64,000 bases of DNA. Origin: Candidatus Marithrix sp. GTDB taxonomy: Bacteria > Pseudomonadota > Gammaproteobacteria > Beggiatoales > Beggiatoaceae. The notes beneath the pieces were generated by a model. That model saw only the letters and a list, made by a program, of their open reading frames with translations. It had not been told where the DNA came from and ran no database searches. A program made the translations under genes and the position numbers. The DNA is taken from NCBI GenBank assembly GCA_016744775.1, contig JADGDS010000003.1:62001-126000 (forward strand), given 5' to 3'. Position 1 is the stretch's first letter; the number at the start of each line of letters is the position of its first letter. Below are positions 14,861 through 24,161 of this stretch, piece by piece.

Positions 14861-16237
14861 TCAAACAAATTGTTGTGGAACAATTGTAGCCAACATCATA
14901 AGAACACTTACAATAACAATAACAAGCCAACTTATTTTATCAGTTAAAACAAATTTCACCGGATCATCTAATACCCTGTTTCTATTTGCTAAAAACCAAA
15001 CACGAGTTATCCAATATAATAAAATTGGACAAATAAACCATAAAAAAACTGGTGAACTATAAAAATTATTGATTTTATCACTATTAATATATAAAGCAAA
15101 AATTAATACCGCTAAATAACCACTGTTTACTCCCATGTTACTCATCATTTCCATATCGCAAACATCATAGTCACGGTGTTTTATTTTCTTTCTATCACTC
15201 AAATTGTATAATTCTATATAGCGTTTTAGAAATGCTATACTCAGAAATATAAACATAGAAAATCCCAATAACCATGATGAAATTGGAACCATCACTACGA
15301 TTCCACCAGCTAAAATTCTATGTGTATAGAAACTTGCCAAGACAAAAATATCTATAACTCGTTTGCGTTTCAAGTAAACTGAATAACTAATTGTTAGTAT
15401 TATATATATTAGCACCATAACAGTAAAAGCTAAAGACAGCCACCATAATGAAATAAATAAGCTCCCAGCAATTAAAATTGCAAATAATACTAAACCATAT
15501 TGTATTGGGATCAAACCAGCGGCAAATGGACGATATTTTTTAGTCTTATGAATACGATCAGCGGCTAAATCTAATAAATCATTTAACACATAACCTGCTG
15601 AAGCCGCTAAACTAAAAGCAGCAAATCCTAACAATACATCTACTAACTTAGTTATATCTGCGAATTGATGAGAAAAAAGCAATGGTAAAAAAATTAGCAC
15701 ATTTTTACTCCATTGATGCGGGCGTAAAGCTTTTAACCAAATTTTCCAAGACTTTTTAGGAATCGCAAAATCACGCCCAACTAAATATGGCTTATTAGCA
15801 GCCTCAAAAATAGGTATATCCGCGCTAGAATCACCAATATAATCAAAAACACCAAAACGTTTTATTAAAGCATCGCGCTTATTAACACCCTTCAGATTAG
15901 TATCAAGATCACTAGCCATTACCACATCAAATATATCTAAATGCTTAGCCACTGCCTGTGCAATTGATTCATGAGCCGCTGTTGCTAATACTAAAACACG
16001 CCCCTTTTGTTTCTCATCTTGTAAAAAATTTAATACATTTTCATAATAAGGTAAAGTAGCCACATTTAAGCTAACATGTTGAGCAACCTTGTATTTTAAG
16101 TTTGCCCTGCCTCGCATTAGCCAGAATGGTAATAAAAAAATATGCCAAGTTCTGAATAGCAACAAGATACTTTCCCAAAGACTATCAGTGGCAATTAAGG
16201 TGCCGTCTAAATCTACACATAACGGTTTATTTTTCAT
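14861..16237 (-). CDS. HAD phosphatase-UbiA prenyltransferase fusion
   Basis: A 458-residue fusion. The first 160 residues are a HAD-type phosphatase: VDLDGTL with Asp9 and Asp11, VLATAA near 83, and YIGDSSADIPIFEAA near 133 with the acidic metal-binding loop. From about 168 a UbiA-type membrane prenyltransferase follows. LRPHQWSKNVLIFLPL and NDLLDLAADRIHKTKKYRP hold the NDxxDxxxD prenyl-diphosphate motif, with about eight membrane segments. The LRPxQWxKN start resembles decaprenyl-phosphate phosphoribosyltransferases, which make the lipid donor for ribose or arabinose; the fused phosphatase would remove the 5-phosphate. That pathway assignment is inference. It lies convergent to the TA array and directly downstream of the Roco gene. 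Confidence 0.85.
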   Translation of the reverse strand: MKNKPLCVDLDGTLIATDSLWESILLLFRTWHIFLLPFWLMRGRANLKYKVAQHVSLNVATLPYYENVLNFLQDEKQKGRVLVLATAAHESIAQAVAKHLDIFDVVMASDLDTNLKGVNKRDALIKRFGVFDYIGDSSADIPIFEAANKPYLVGRDFAIPKKSWKIWLKALRPHQWSKNVLIFLPLLFSHQFADITKLVDVLLGFAAFSLAASAGYVLNDLLDLAADRIHKTKKYRPFAAGLIPIQYGLVLFAILIAGSLFISLWWLSLAFTVMVLIYIILTISYSVYLKRKRVIDIFVLASFYTHRILAGGIVVMVPISSWLLGFSMFIFLSIAFLKRYIELYNLSDRKKIKHRDYDVCDMEMMSNMGVNSGYLAVLIFALYINSDKINNFYSSPVFLWFICPILLYWITRVWFLANRNRVLDDPVKFVLTDKISWLVIVIVSVLMMLATIVPQQFV

Positions 16238-16251
16238 GTTTTTAATTTCCT

Positions 16252-18567
16252 TTAACTTTTTTTACGTTTTTTCCACTTTTTCAACAGCGCGTTGACATTA
16301 ATTGAGACTCCAAACAAGCCCGGTTTTATTTTCACTACTTCATCAAGACGATCTAATAAATCTTTTTCCTTTTTAATGCCTTGTGTTTCTAAAATAGTTA
16401 TGATTTTTTGCAACATTGTTTCATTTTCAGATATTGGTGTTGCAACTAGACCCAACAAATGTTTAATATTATATGATTTTTCTGGATCTTCTGGCGGTAA
16501 ATATTCAGTTTGTCCGGTTTCAGCTAGTCTCAGTAAGTAATCGTAATTTACGCTTAGCTGTGGCTTGTCAGGTAAACCGATTTTTTCGGTGACGTTTAAA
16601 TGGCTAAAACTGCGATGAATGTCTGTGAGTACGAATCGTAATATAACCAAATATTCGCGCTTTTGTGGTCCGGTAAGTGTAAATTCTAAACGTTTGGATA
16701 CTCTCTCTACCAACGCAGTGGTTTCACTTAGCCGATCTTTGAGCAGTATGCCGCTGCGCCAGTGTGTATTATCCAAAATCTGACTGTGCATTTTTACTAT
16801 GAAACGGGTAAAAATAGATTTTGGTAAAAAACCGTATTCTAGTATGAAATGCAAGCCATGTTCATCATCAAATTCAAAATCTGGTTCTTGAATGGGAAAT
16901 AAATCTGGCAATAAGTATTCGTCGTAATTTAAAGCGTAGCACAGTTCAAATTTTTTCATTAATTCAATGATGTAGTCGTGTTTACGCTCAGGATAAATCG
17001 CATTGTCTAATATGGTTTTTAAATCTTCACGATGTAATTTACCGTTGCTCGCTAGTTGTGGAGCATTGATGATGGTATAAACAGCTTCGGTTATCCATTG
17101 GGGATTGATGACATTGGTTTCGCGTAGCCAACGGTCTTCAAAATGATTGACTAAACCTAAATCATGCAGGAAATTTATTAAAGTGTTTTGTTCACTTTCT
17201 TTAGTAATACCATTATCTTGGCAAATATCCACATAATGTTCATAACTGGTAAAATTGGTTTTTTTTGCTTGTGCAGTAATAGCAGTTTTGACTTTGAACC
17301 ATTTTGCTGGAAATTTGGTATTGAGTAATTCAATACAAGGCAAAGTATTTTCAATCGCGTTATTTAGTTCGCTAATACCTACTTCTGTAGCACAAGATAT
17401 GCGGCATATCTGTTTTAAATTGGGAAAAAATTTTTTTAGTTGACGTTTTTGTGGTAGATCAAAATTGGGATTTTCGTCTATTTTGTTAATGACAATAATC
17501 ACAGGGGCGTTTTTGCCAAAAGCTTGAATGTGTTTTAGCCAATATTCCACTGAAGTTTCACGCCGACTGTCTAGTACTAACAAATATAAGCAACGTCTGG
17601 AAAGAAAAAATTGATGGGTGGCGTGCATGATTTGTTGTCCGCCAAAATCCCAGCAGTGGAGTTTGATCTCATTGTCTTGGTGTTTTAAATTTAAAGTATT
17701 GATATTAATACCATGTGTTTGAGATTCTTGCGGGTTAAATTCTTCTCCAATTAGACGTTTTACAAGGGAAGTTTTGCCAGCACCACCATCGCCAATGAGA
17801 ATTAGTTTGGATTCATTGAGAAGGCGATCAGGTTGTTCTTCTAATGCAGCGTAATAGTTAATAATGGCTTGTCTGCCTTGCTTGACAATTTCCACTGGCG
17901 GAGTCTCAAAGGGATTATCTTCAACATGGATGCCTTTATCCCAAAAATAACTGTCTAATTTTATTTCTAAATTTAAGTCTAAAAGTGCTTTAGGAAACTG
18001 GCTTAATTGGTTATTATTTAAACCAAGCGAGGCTAATTTAGGCAATTTCCATATTTCTGGAGTTAGTTGTTTTAACTGATTGTTTTGTAATAACAGAGTT
18101 GTTAGTTTTTGTAATTTAGCTATCTCTGCTGGCAAATCGCTTAACTGGTTTTCTTCTAAATTAAGTTCCATTAATTTTTGCAGATTGCCTATATCCGGCG
18201 GCAATTCGCCTAATTGGTTGCCACCTAAATCAAGCAGATTTAAGTTTTGCAATCTTAGGATTTCTGGCGGAAACTCGCTTAATTGGTTGTTTCCTAATAA
18301 CAGATAACTTAATTTTTGCAATGTTACTATTTCGGGTGGTAAATCACTTAAGTTATTACCCCATAAATTAAGTTTGGTTAAGTTTTGCAACTTGCCTATT
18401 TCGGTAGGTAAATTTTTTAAACTGCAATCATACAAATATAAACCGGTTATTTGATCATAGACATTTTTAACATAACCTACTGAATTCCATTTTATTTTAT
18501 CTAACTTATCTAAATTTCTATTAATTGTTTGTTCTAATTGTTTGATAATTTCTAAATCTGTGGGCAT
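16252..18567 (-). CDS. Roco protein: leucine-rich repeats, Roc GTPase and COR
   Basis: A 771-residue bacterial Roco protein. Residues 40-220 hold about seven leucine-rich repeats of the LPxEIxxLQxLxxLxLxxNQL kind. The Roc GTPase begins near 250: P-loop LIGDGGAGKTS (257-267), switch motif WDFGGQ (306-311) and NKID (361-364). A COR dimerisation domain follows from about 420, with LINFLHDLGLVNHF and NPQWITEAVYTIIN. No C-terminal effector domain such as a kinase is seen; about 100 helical residues close the protein. Bacterial Roco proteins cycle between monomer and dimer with nucleotide state. Their cellular roles are poorly known. A 14-base gap separates it from the HAD-UbiA gene, so the two may be co-transcribed. 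Confidence 0.92.
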   Translation of the reverse strand: MPTDLEIIKQLEQTINRNLDKLDKIKWNSVGYVKNVYDQITGLYLYDCSLKNLPTEIGKLQNLTKLNLWGNNLSDLPPEIVTLQKLSYLLLGNNQLSEFPPEILRLQNLNLLDLGGNQLGELPPDIGNLQKLMELNLEENQLSDLPAEIAKLQKLTTLLLQNNQLKQLTPEIWKLPKLASLGLNNNQLSQFPKALLDLNLEIKLDSYFWDKGIHVEDNPFETPPVEIVKQGRQAIINYYAALEEQPDRLLNESKLILIGDGGAGKTSLVKRLIGEEFNPQESQTHGININTLNLKHQDNEIKLHCWDFGGQQIMHATHQFFLSRRCLYLLVLDSRRETSVEYWLKHIQAFGKNAPVIIVINKIDENPNFDLPQKRQLKKFFPNLKQICRISCATEVGISELNNAIENTLPCIELLNTKFPAKWFKVKTAITAQAKKTNFTSYEHYVDICQDNGITKESEQNTLINFLHDLGLVNHFEDRWLRETNVINPQWITEAVYTIINAPQLASNGKLHREDLKTILDNAIYPERKHDYIIELMKKFELCYALNYDEYLLPDLFPIQEPDFEFDDEHGLHFILEYGFLPKSIFTRFIVKMHSQILDNTHWRSGILLKDRLSETTALVERVSKRLEFTLTGPQKREYLVILRFVLTDIHRSFSHLNVTEKIGLPDKPQLSVNYDYLLRLAETGQTEYLPPEDPEKSYNIKHLLGLVATPISENETMLQKIITILETQGIKKEKDLLDRLDEVVKIKPGLFGVSINVNALLKKWKKRKKS

Positions 18568-18639
18568 CTGTTTTTCCTTTTTTTTGATGCAAGTTTGTTA
18601 TAATAATTAAATTATATCAAAAATATAAAATAGAATAAC

Positions 18640-20043
18640 GTGAACAAAATAAAATCTCAAAACAGCCGCTTTTTATACCTATTTTTCATAGATAGAAATT
18701 GCTTGAATCAAGCAGTCGATGCCTTAACTAAGAATTTAGATTGGGAAATAATAGAAAAACCATATGGTTTATATAGTGATGAAATGTTGTATCGGATTAG
18801 AAATTTTTTGTTCTCTAACAAACAAGATAATTCTTGTTATTATTTAAAATTCAAAAAACAAACGGCTAATAAATGGTTTAAAAAAACTCTTGATGATCAA
18901 AAACAGCGATTTATAGCAACATTAAATCAACAAGCAGGCATTGAATTATTTTTATCCCATTATGGTGTTGGTATATTATCTATAACCCTCACTAATAAAA
19001 ATCCTAGTGATTTTGATCAACTCAAACAATTTAATTACTTATTATCACAAGCTAAAGGCAAATTAACACCAAGGTTATTAATTCCCTATCCATCAGATAA
19101 TCCCAAACTTCCACCAGCTCCTGCTGAGGATGCACCTTTATCTGAACGTCTTGGTAAATATGGTTGCATATTTGATCTAGTTGAGTTACGAAAATATCTA
19201 CTTCAGCCACTAAACTCATTTGGTTTTCGCCAAATACAAAGACAATTTTCAGTATATAGCGTCATACATTTTGATAATGGAGTTGATTTAACAGAACTAA
19301 AACCCTTATTATCGGCACTAAGCCATGTAGAAGAACAGCAACATCCCGGTAGTATTGAAGTCAATCACCAAAGAATGAATGCTTGCCATTTAGCAGGAGT
19401 AAGCAGTTTAGGAGCGGCTCAACTAACAACAGAACAAAATTCAGCTCAACAATTTGATAGAGCATTGCAAGTATTAAATAAATACTTCATAGCCTACCTC
19501 ACTGCTTTAATGCAGCGTCTAATATTACAACGCCTAATAGACGATGCAGCATATATAGTACGTAAACAAGGAACAACTACCAAAAGCCGTCAACAATTAC
19601 AAAATTTACATAACAATATCTTAGGTTTCAAAGTAACCGGTTATTTCACAGAAATCAGTCACCGAGAAGCAATCAACCAATATTACCAACTCTGCCAAAC
19701 CGGTTTAAGAATTCCCACTAGCTTACAAACAGTGCAAGACACTCTACACCACATAGACATAAACAACGACGCTGAATTTCAACAAGGCATATCAACCAAA
19801 TTAGAATGGCTACAAATACTATTTATAGTATTTTCAGCGGTAGAAGTCTCAAGCACAATAGCGGAAAAATTAAATTTTACTGCTGAATACGCAGCTACAA
19901 GCACTATATTATTACCAATAATAGCTGGTATTATAAGTTATCTGGGCTTAACATCAGAAGATCCTAAATGGAAATTGGGATCAATATCTGCTGGAATATT
20001 GGGATTTTTAGGATGGCTAGGTTTAGGGATTTGGTTAAAATAA
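18640..20043 (+). CDS. Unknown protein with a C-terminal membrane hairpin
   Basis: A 467-residue protein not recognised as any family. It starts at a GTG following a promoter-like AT-rich stretch and is divergent from the Roco gene. Residues 1-400 are soluble and rich in Gln and Leu, with helical segments such as RALQVLNKYFIAYLTALMQR. The end has two membrane segments (TSTILLPIIAGIISYLGL and LGSISAGILGFLGWLGLGIW) with a short EDPKWK loop between. The layout, a large cytoplasmic domain followed by two closely spaced helices, recalls CorA-type channels, but the GMN motif is missing. Neighbours are a Roco protein and a restriction-modification pair, so a defence or stress role is possible but unsupported. 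Confidence 0.6.
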   Translation: MNKIKSQNSRFLYLFFIDRNCLNQAVDALTKNLDWEIIEKPYGLYSDEMLYRIRNFLFSNKQDNSCYYLKFKKQTANKWFKKTLDDQKQRFIATLNQQAGIELFLSHYGVGILSITLTNKNPSDFDQLKQFNYLLSQAKGKLTPRLLIPYPSDNPKLPPAPAEDAPLSERLGKYGCIFDLVELRKYLLQPLNSFGFRQIQRQFSVYSVIHFDNGVDLTELKPLLSALSHVEEQQHPGSIEVNHQRMNACHLAGVSSLGAAQLTTEQNSAQQFDRALQVLNKYFIAYLTALMQRLILQRLIDDAAYIVRKQGTTTKSRQQLQNLHNNILGFKVTGYFTEISHREAINQYYQLCQTGLRIPTSLQTVQDTLHHIDINNDAEFQQGISTKLEWLQILFIVFSAVEVSSTIAEKLNFTAEYAATSTILLPIIAGIISYLGLTSEDPKWKLGSISAGILGFLGWLGLGIWLK

Positions 20044-20045
20044 AT

Positions 20046-20084
20046 ATGGTTATTATTTTGCATTAATCCATAGAAAATTCTATT
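20046..20084. repeat. 39-bp direct repeat, left copy flanking the R-M genes
   Basis: These 39 bases (beginning ATGGTTATTATTTTGCATTA) occur again without a mismatch at 22252-22290. The two copies bracket exactly the restriction endonuclease and methyltransferase genes. Confidence 0.92.
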
Positions 20085-20085
20085 G

Positions 20086-21165
20086 TTATGTGTTTATATC
20101 CCAATACTGGTTACATAATTGATTGTAAGATCTAGCTTCTTTAAATTCCTGAAAATCATTACTGCCTACTGATGGAAACTCATTTTTGATTTCGTCAGAA
20201 AGGGTTGAAATTATTTTTTCACCTAATATATTTGCATATGTGCCAGTAAGTGCTTTTTCATACCAACAAACTAAATCATCAACCGTGATCACTGCTTGTA
20301 TTCGTGATCGCCATCCTATTTGGGTTAGTAAAGAATTAATTACATTTTCCTCTGCACTTTTGCAAACGATAATTATCTTGTTTGAAGTTATAGATGTAAC
20401 TACATCTTCTGCCAATTCTTCATCTAAGGATAGATGTTTTATTTGTACCACTGATCCGAAATTAGCATACATATCTAATCCTCTATCTGCCGCATTTGTT
20501 ACACCAACTCTATGAAAATGAGCTTCTAGCGATTTTCTGTTATTTTCGGCATTTAGATTTAATACCTTTTCGGCAAATTCAGAAAATTCCTTAAGTATCC
20601 TTCTTTTTTCTGGGTTGTAATAAATGTCTATTTTAATATCTATTGCTATTGTTAATACCTCAAATAATGAGTAAACAACAATTTCAAATATTTTATCAAG
20701 ACTGCGTTTAAGACCGGGTTGATCCCAAAATTGATTTAAAAAAATATTAAGATCAAAAGTTTCTTTTGTGCTACTCAAACAGTAATTGAGCGCGTTTTCC
20801 AATTGAAGATGTTTTTCTTCAAACTTCTTGTAAATATACGCTTCAACAATACCATTATTATTATCGTTTTCTATGCCAAGCAATGATAAAATATGTGGAG
20901 GTATGGCATTGTCTTCAAATAAATTATCTTGGAATTTCGCGCTGGATGTGCTGACTCTTCCAAGGAATTGCATACATACAATATCACGCCATTTTTTTGA
21001 TTTGGTTCTGTATGTTTCTAAATCCTTTAGATCAATATTTAGCTCTGGATTATTTCTATTTTTAAACAAAATTTCAGCAATTTGAATAGGTTTATATAGA
21101 TGTACTCTTGATTTTTTAATTACCGAATCAAGCGCGTTTTTAGCTTGATCTAAATCATGTCGCAT
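20086..21165 (-). CDS. Type II restriction endonuclease, HaeII-like
   Basis: A 359-residue protein, directly downstream of a cytosine-5 methyltransferase gene and starting one base after its stop codon. The start DLDQAKNALDSVIKKSRVHL, then YKPIQIAEIL, matches my memory of the HaeII family. R.HaeII (RGCGCY specificity) is of similar size and also pairs with a C5 methyltransferase. A PD-(D/E)XK-like arrangement may be formed by DRGLDMYANFGSVVQIKHLS near residues 228-247 (Asp in GLDM, then QIKH with Lys). If correct, it cuts unmethylated DNA at a GCGC-containing site. The pair being enclosed by direct repeats suggests arrival as a unit. Confidence 0.72.
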   Translation of the reverse strand: MRHDLDQAKNALDSVIKKSRVHLYKPIQIAEILFKNRNNPELNIDLKDLETYRTKSKKWRDIVCMQFLGRVSTSSAKFQDNLFEDNAIPPHILSLLGIENDNNNGIVEAYIYKKFEEKHLQLENALNYCLSSTKETFDLNIFLNQFWDQPGLKRSLDKIFEIVVYSLFEVLTIAIDIKIDIYYNPEKRRILKEFSEFAEKVLNLNAENNRKSLEAHFHRVGVTNAADRGLDMYANFGSVVQIKHLSLDEELAEDVVTSITSNKIIIVCKSAEENVINSLLTQIGWRSRIQAVITVDDLVCWYEKALTGTYANILGEKIISTLSDEIKNEFPSVGSNDFQEFKEARSYNQLCNQYWDINT

Positions 21166-22128
21166 TTATTTTTTCTCCCAAATTTCTAATTGTTCCAACT
21201 GTGGAAATGCTGGTTTCTTATTTTTTATACTTTTTAACATTTCTTCTGCAACGGCTTTAATTACAGGAACGGAGACGCTGTTGCCAGTTTGTTTTCTTAT
21301 TTGCATATAAGGAACTACAATTTTAAATGTATCGGGGAAACCTTGTAGTCTAAGAAGTTCTCTGGGTGTAAGTCGTCTTATCCCGTTTACAACAAGATAG
21401 TTATATGAAGCCCCGGCTCTTAATGCACATGAATATTTTAGTGCGGATATATTTCCACTTTTATTTTCATGCCAAATAGACGGAATGGGGTAATTGGGTT
21501 TTACTTTTGCCATTCTTTTCTTTTTTATATCTTCTGAAACAAAGTGTTTTTTTTCAATGTTTTCATCTTTTTCAAGAATATCTTCTAAATTAGACATTAT
21601 TCCTAATGGTTTTGGGAAAGTAAATGAAATATTTTCTTTAAATCCCACTATTATTGTCCGTTCACGTTTTTGCGGCACTCCAAAATCAAGAGAGTTTAAT
21701 ACTGTGTGATGGATGAAATATCCTAAGCCTTCCAAATGTTCTAATATTGTTTTAAATGTTCTACCCTTATCATGTGATTTTATATTTTTTACATTTTCTA
21801 ACATAAAAGCATAAGGTTTTTTAACCCTTAAAATTTGTTCAATATTAAAGAATAATGTGCCTCTAGTATCAGAAAATCCTTTTTGTTCTCCACATATACT
21901 AAAAGCCTGACAAGGAAATCCACCAAGAAGTATGTCATGATCAGGAATATCATTGGGTTCTATCTTTGTAATATCACCGTCAGGGCGTTCACCAAAGTTT
22001 GCTTCGTAAGTATCTTGTGCATGATTATCCCATTCTGAAGAAAATACACACTTTCCTCCATGAAATTCAAAACCAAGTCGAATTCCTCCAATACCTGCAA
22101 ACAAATCTATAAACTTAAAATATGTCAT
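21166..22128 (-). CDS. DNA cytosine-5 methyltransferase
   Basis: A 320-residue C5 methyltransferase with all main motifs in order: FIDLFAGIGGIRLGF (I), DILLGGFPCQAFS (IV, catalytic Cys), MLENVKNI (VI), QKRERTIIVGF (VIII), a target-recognition region near 195-250, RRLTPRELLRLQGFPD (IX) and KQTGNSVSVPV (X). The ATG at 22128 is chosen because a GAGG site lies about nine bases upstream; eight extra residues upstream lack homology to the family. It protects host DNA from the endonuclease encoded just downstream, and should be expressed first after entry. Transcribed opposite to its neighbours on both sides. Confidence 0.93.
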   Translation of the reverse strand: MTYFKFIDLFAGIGGIRLGFEFHGGKCVFSSEWDNHAQDTYEANFGERPDGDITKIEPNDIPDHDILLGGFPCQAFSICGEQKGFSDTRGTLFFNIEQILRVKKPYAFMLENVKNIKSHDKGRTFKTILEHLEGLGYFIHHTVLNSLDFGVPQKRERTIIVGFKENISFTFPKPLGIMSNLEDILEKDENIEKKHFVSEDIKKKRMAKVKPNYPIPSIWHENKSGNISALKYSCALRAGASYNYLVVNGIRRLTPRELLRLQGFPDTFKIVVPYMQIRKQTGNSVSVPVIKAVAEEMLKSIKNKKPAFPQLEQLEIWEKK

Positions 22129-22251
22129 ACATAAAACCTCACTCCGCAACAAAAAAGCGGAAATACTTATTGTGATTTATTTTGATTTAAGATATTTTAT
22201 CAAATTTTAGAAGAACTTTGCTTAGTATTAAGTCATTTTAGGAGAATAAAC

Positions 22252-22290
22252 ATGGTTATTATTTTGCATTAATCCATAGAAAATTCTATT
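22252..22290. repeat. 39-bp direct repeat, right copy flanking the R-M genes
   Basis: An exact match to 20046-20084. It lies between the methyltransferase start and the carbamoyltransferase gene, 28 bases before the latter. In the left copy the repeat begins three bases after the stop of the 467-aa gene. Confidence 0.92.
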
Positions 22291-22317
22291 TTACTAAAAA
22301 ATAATAATGAGTTATAA

Positions 22318-24156
22318 ATGAATATTCTTGGTATTTCAGCATATTACCACGATAGTGCTGCCGCTATATTGCAATCAGGTAAAATTATAGCAGCGGCACA
22401 GGAGGAACGTTTTTCGCGTAAAAAGCATGATGCTCGCTTTCCAGTAAACGCGATAGGTGCTTGCCTTGATATTGGTAATATGAGTCTGTCAGATATAGAC
22501 TATATAGTCTTTTATGATAAACCCTTACTTAAATTTGAGCGTCTATTAGAAACATATTTAAGTCATGCTCCTATAGGAATTCGTTCCTTTATACAAGCCA
22601 TGCCTATATGGCTTAAAGAAAAATTATATCTTAAAACTGTACTTAAAAATGAGTTTATTAGTTTAGGTTTAAGTAAATCTAAATTACCGCCTTTATTATT
22701 TACTGAACATCATCAAGCTCATGCAGCCTCGGCTTTTTTTCCTAGCCCCTATCAAAAAGCAGCAGTATTATGTCTTGATGGAGTTGGTGAATGGGCAACT
22801 AGTTCAGTTTGGTTAGGTGATGGTAATAAATTAACTCCACAATGGCAAATTGATTTTCCACATTCTTTAGGTTTATTATATTCTGCTTTTACTTATTTCA
22901 CTGGCTTTAAAGTCAATTCTGGTGAATATAAACTCATGGGTTTAGCACCTTATGGCAAACCTAAATATGCACAAACTATATTAAATAATCTAATTGATTT
23001 AAAGCCTGACGGTACATTTCAGTTGAATATGAAATATTTCAACTATGAAGTCGGCTTAACTATGACAAATCGTAAGTTTGCCAAACTATTTGGTGGACCT
23101 AGACGCGCACCAGAAGGACTTTTAACACAACGTGAAATGGATATTGCTGCTTCTATTCAAGTAGTAACAGAAGAAATAGTATTACGTATAGCGCGTACTG
23201 TGAAAAAAGAGTTAGATGTTGATTATTTATGTTTAGCTGGAGGCGTAGCACTTAATTGTGTATCCAATGGGCGATTGTTAAGAGAAAAAATCTTTAAAGA
23301 TATTTGGATACAACCAGCCGCTGGTGATGCAGGCGGGGCACTTGGTGCTGCTTATAGTGTTTGGCATGAATACCTAGATAATCCTAGACAAGCGGATAAT
23401 ATTAACGATTCTATGGAAGGATCTTATTTAGGCACTAAATCCAGCAATGACGAAATCAAAACTTATTTGGATTCGATAGGTGCGCCATATAAATATTTGC
23501 CAGATGAAGAATTATTACCAAAAACTGCTCAAATTCTAGCAAAAGAAAATGTAGTAGGTTGGTTTCAAGGGCGGATGGAATTTGGACCCCGTGCATTAGG
23601 CGGTCGTTCAATTATAGGTGATCCTCGTAGCCCTAAAATGCAATCTATAATGAATCTCAAAATTAAATACCGTGAATCTTTCCGGCCATTTGCACCATCA
23701 ATATTGCATGAACGAGTGGCAGATTATTTTGGTATTGATCAAGCAAGCCCCTATATGTTGCTAGTAGATTTTGTCAATTCTGAATTTAGATTGCCGCTTA
23801 CGGAAGAGCAAGAAAAATTATTTGGAGTCGAAAAACTGAATGTAGCGCGTTCTAAATTACCTGCAATTACTCATTTAGATTATTCAGCGCGTATTCAAAC
23901 AGTACACCCAGAAACCAATCCGCGTTATTATAATTTACTAAAAGAATTTGACAAATTAACAGCTTGCCCAGTATTAGTAAATACATCCTTCAATGTACGC
24001 GGAGAACCATTAGTCTGCTCACCTAAAGATGCTTATCAATGCTTTATGCGTACAGAAATGGATTATTTAGTATTAGAAAATTGTATTATATCAAAATCCG
24101 AGCAACCCGAAGGGGCAAAAGATGAAGCTTGGAAACAAGAATTTGAATTGGATTAA
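22318..24156 (+). CDS. Carbamoyltransferase (NodU/CmcH/SxtI family)
   Basis: A 612-residue carbamoyltransferase. The N-terminal Kae1-like domain begins NILGISAYYHDSAAAILQSG and contains the metal-binding TEHHQAHAASAFF near 137, DGVGEWATSSVW and LAGGVALNCVSNGRL. The C-terminal domain has VGWFQGRMEFGPRALGGRSI near 415 and NTSFNVRGEPLVCSPKDAY near 560. These enzymes move a carbamoyl group from carbamoyl phosphate through a carbamoyl-adenylate to a hydroxyl of a sugar, Nod factor or antibiotic. The following SxtJ and DUF5989 membrane genes are regular companions. The substrate is probably an envelope or exported glycan; this is inference. Confidence 0.92.
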   Translation: MNILGISAYYHDSAAAILQSGKIIAAAQEERFSRKKHDARFPVNAIGACLDIGNMSLSDIDYIVFYDKPLLKFERLLETYLSHAPIGIRSFIQAMPIWLKEKLYLKTVLKNEFISLGLSKSKLPPLLFTEHHQAHAASAFFPSPYQKAAVLCLDGVGEWATSSVWLGDGNKLTPQWQIDFPHSLGLLYSAFTYFTGFKVNSGEYKLMGLAPYGKPKYAQTILNNLIDLKPDGTFQLNMKYFNYEVGLTMTNRKFAKLFGGPRRAPEGLLTQREMDIAASIQVVTEEIVLRIARTVKKELDVDYLCLAGGVALNCVSNGRLLREKIFKDIWIQPAAGDAGGALGAAYSVWHEYLDNPRQADNINDSMEGSYLGTKSSNDEIKTYLDSIGAPYKYLPDEELLPKTAQILAKENVVGWFQGRMEFGPRALGGRSIIGDPRSPKMQSIMNLKIKYRESFRPFAPSILHERVADYFGIDQASPYMLLVDFVNSEFRLPLTEEQEKLFGVEKLNVARSKLPAITHLDYSARIQTVHPETNPRYYNLLKEFDKLTACPVLVNTSFNVRGEPLVCSPKDAYQCFMRTEMDYLVLENCIISKSEQPEGAKDEAWKQEFELD

Positions 24157-24161
24157 TTAAT

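Noticed and set aside
18640-20043. A CorA magnesium channel
   Set aside because: The two-helix C-terminal layout is similar but the GMN motif and the family's long stalk helix pattern are not seen.
20086-22290. The R-M region as a transposon
   Set aside because: The flanks are long direct repeats without inverted ends and no transposase is present; insertion with target duplication explains it better.
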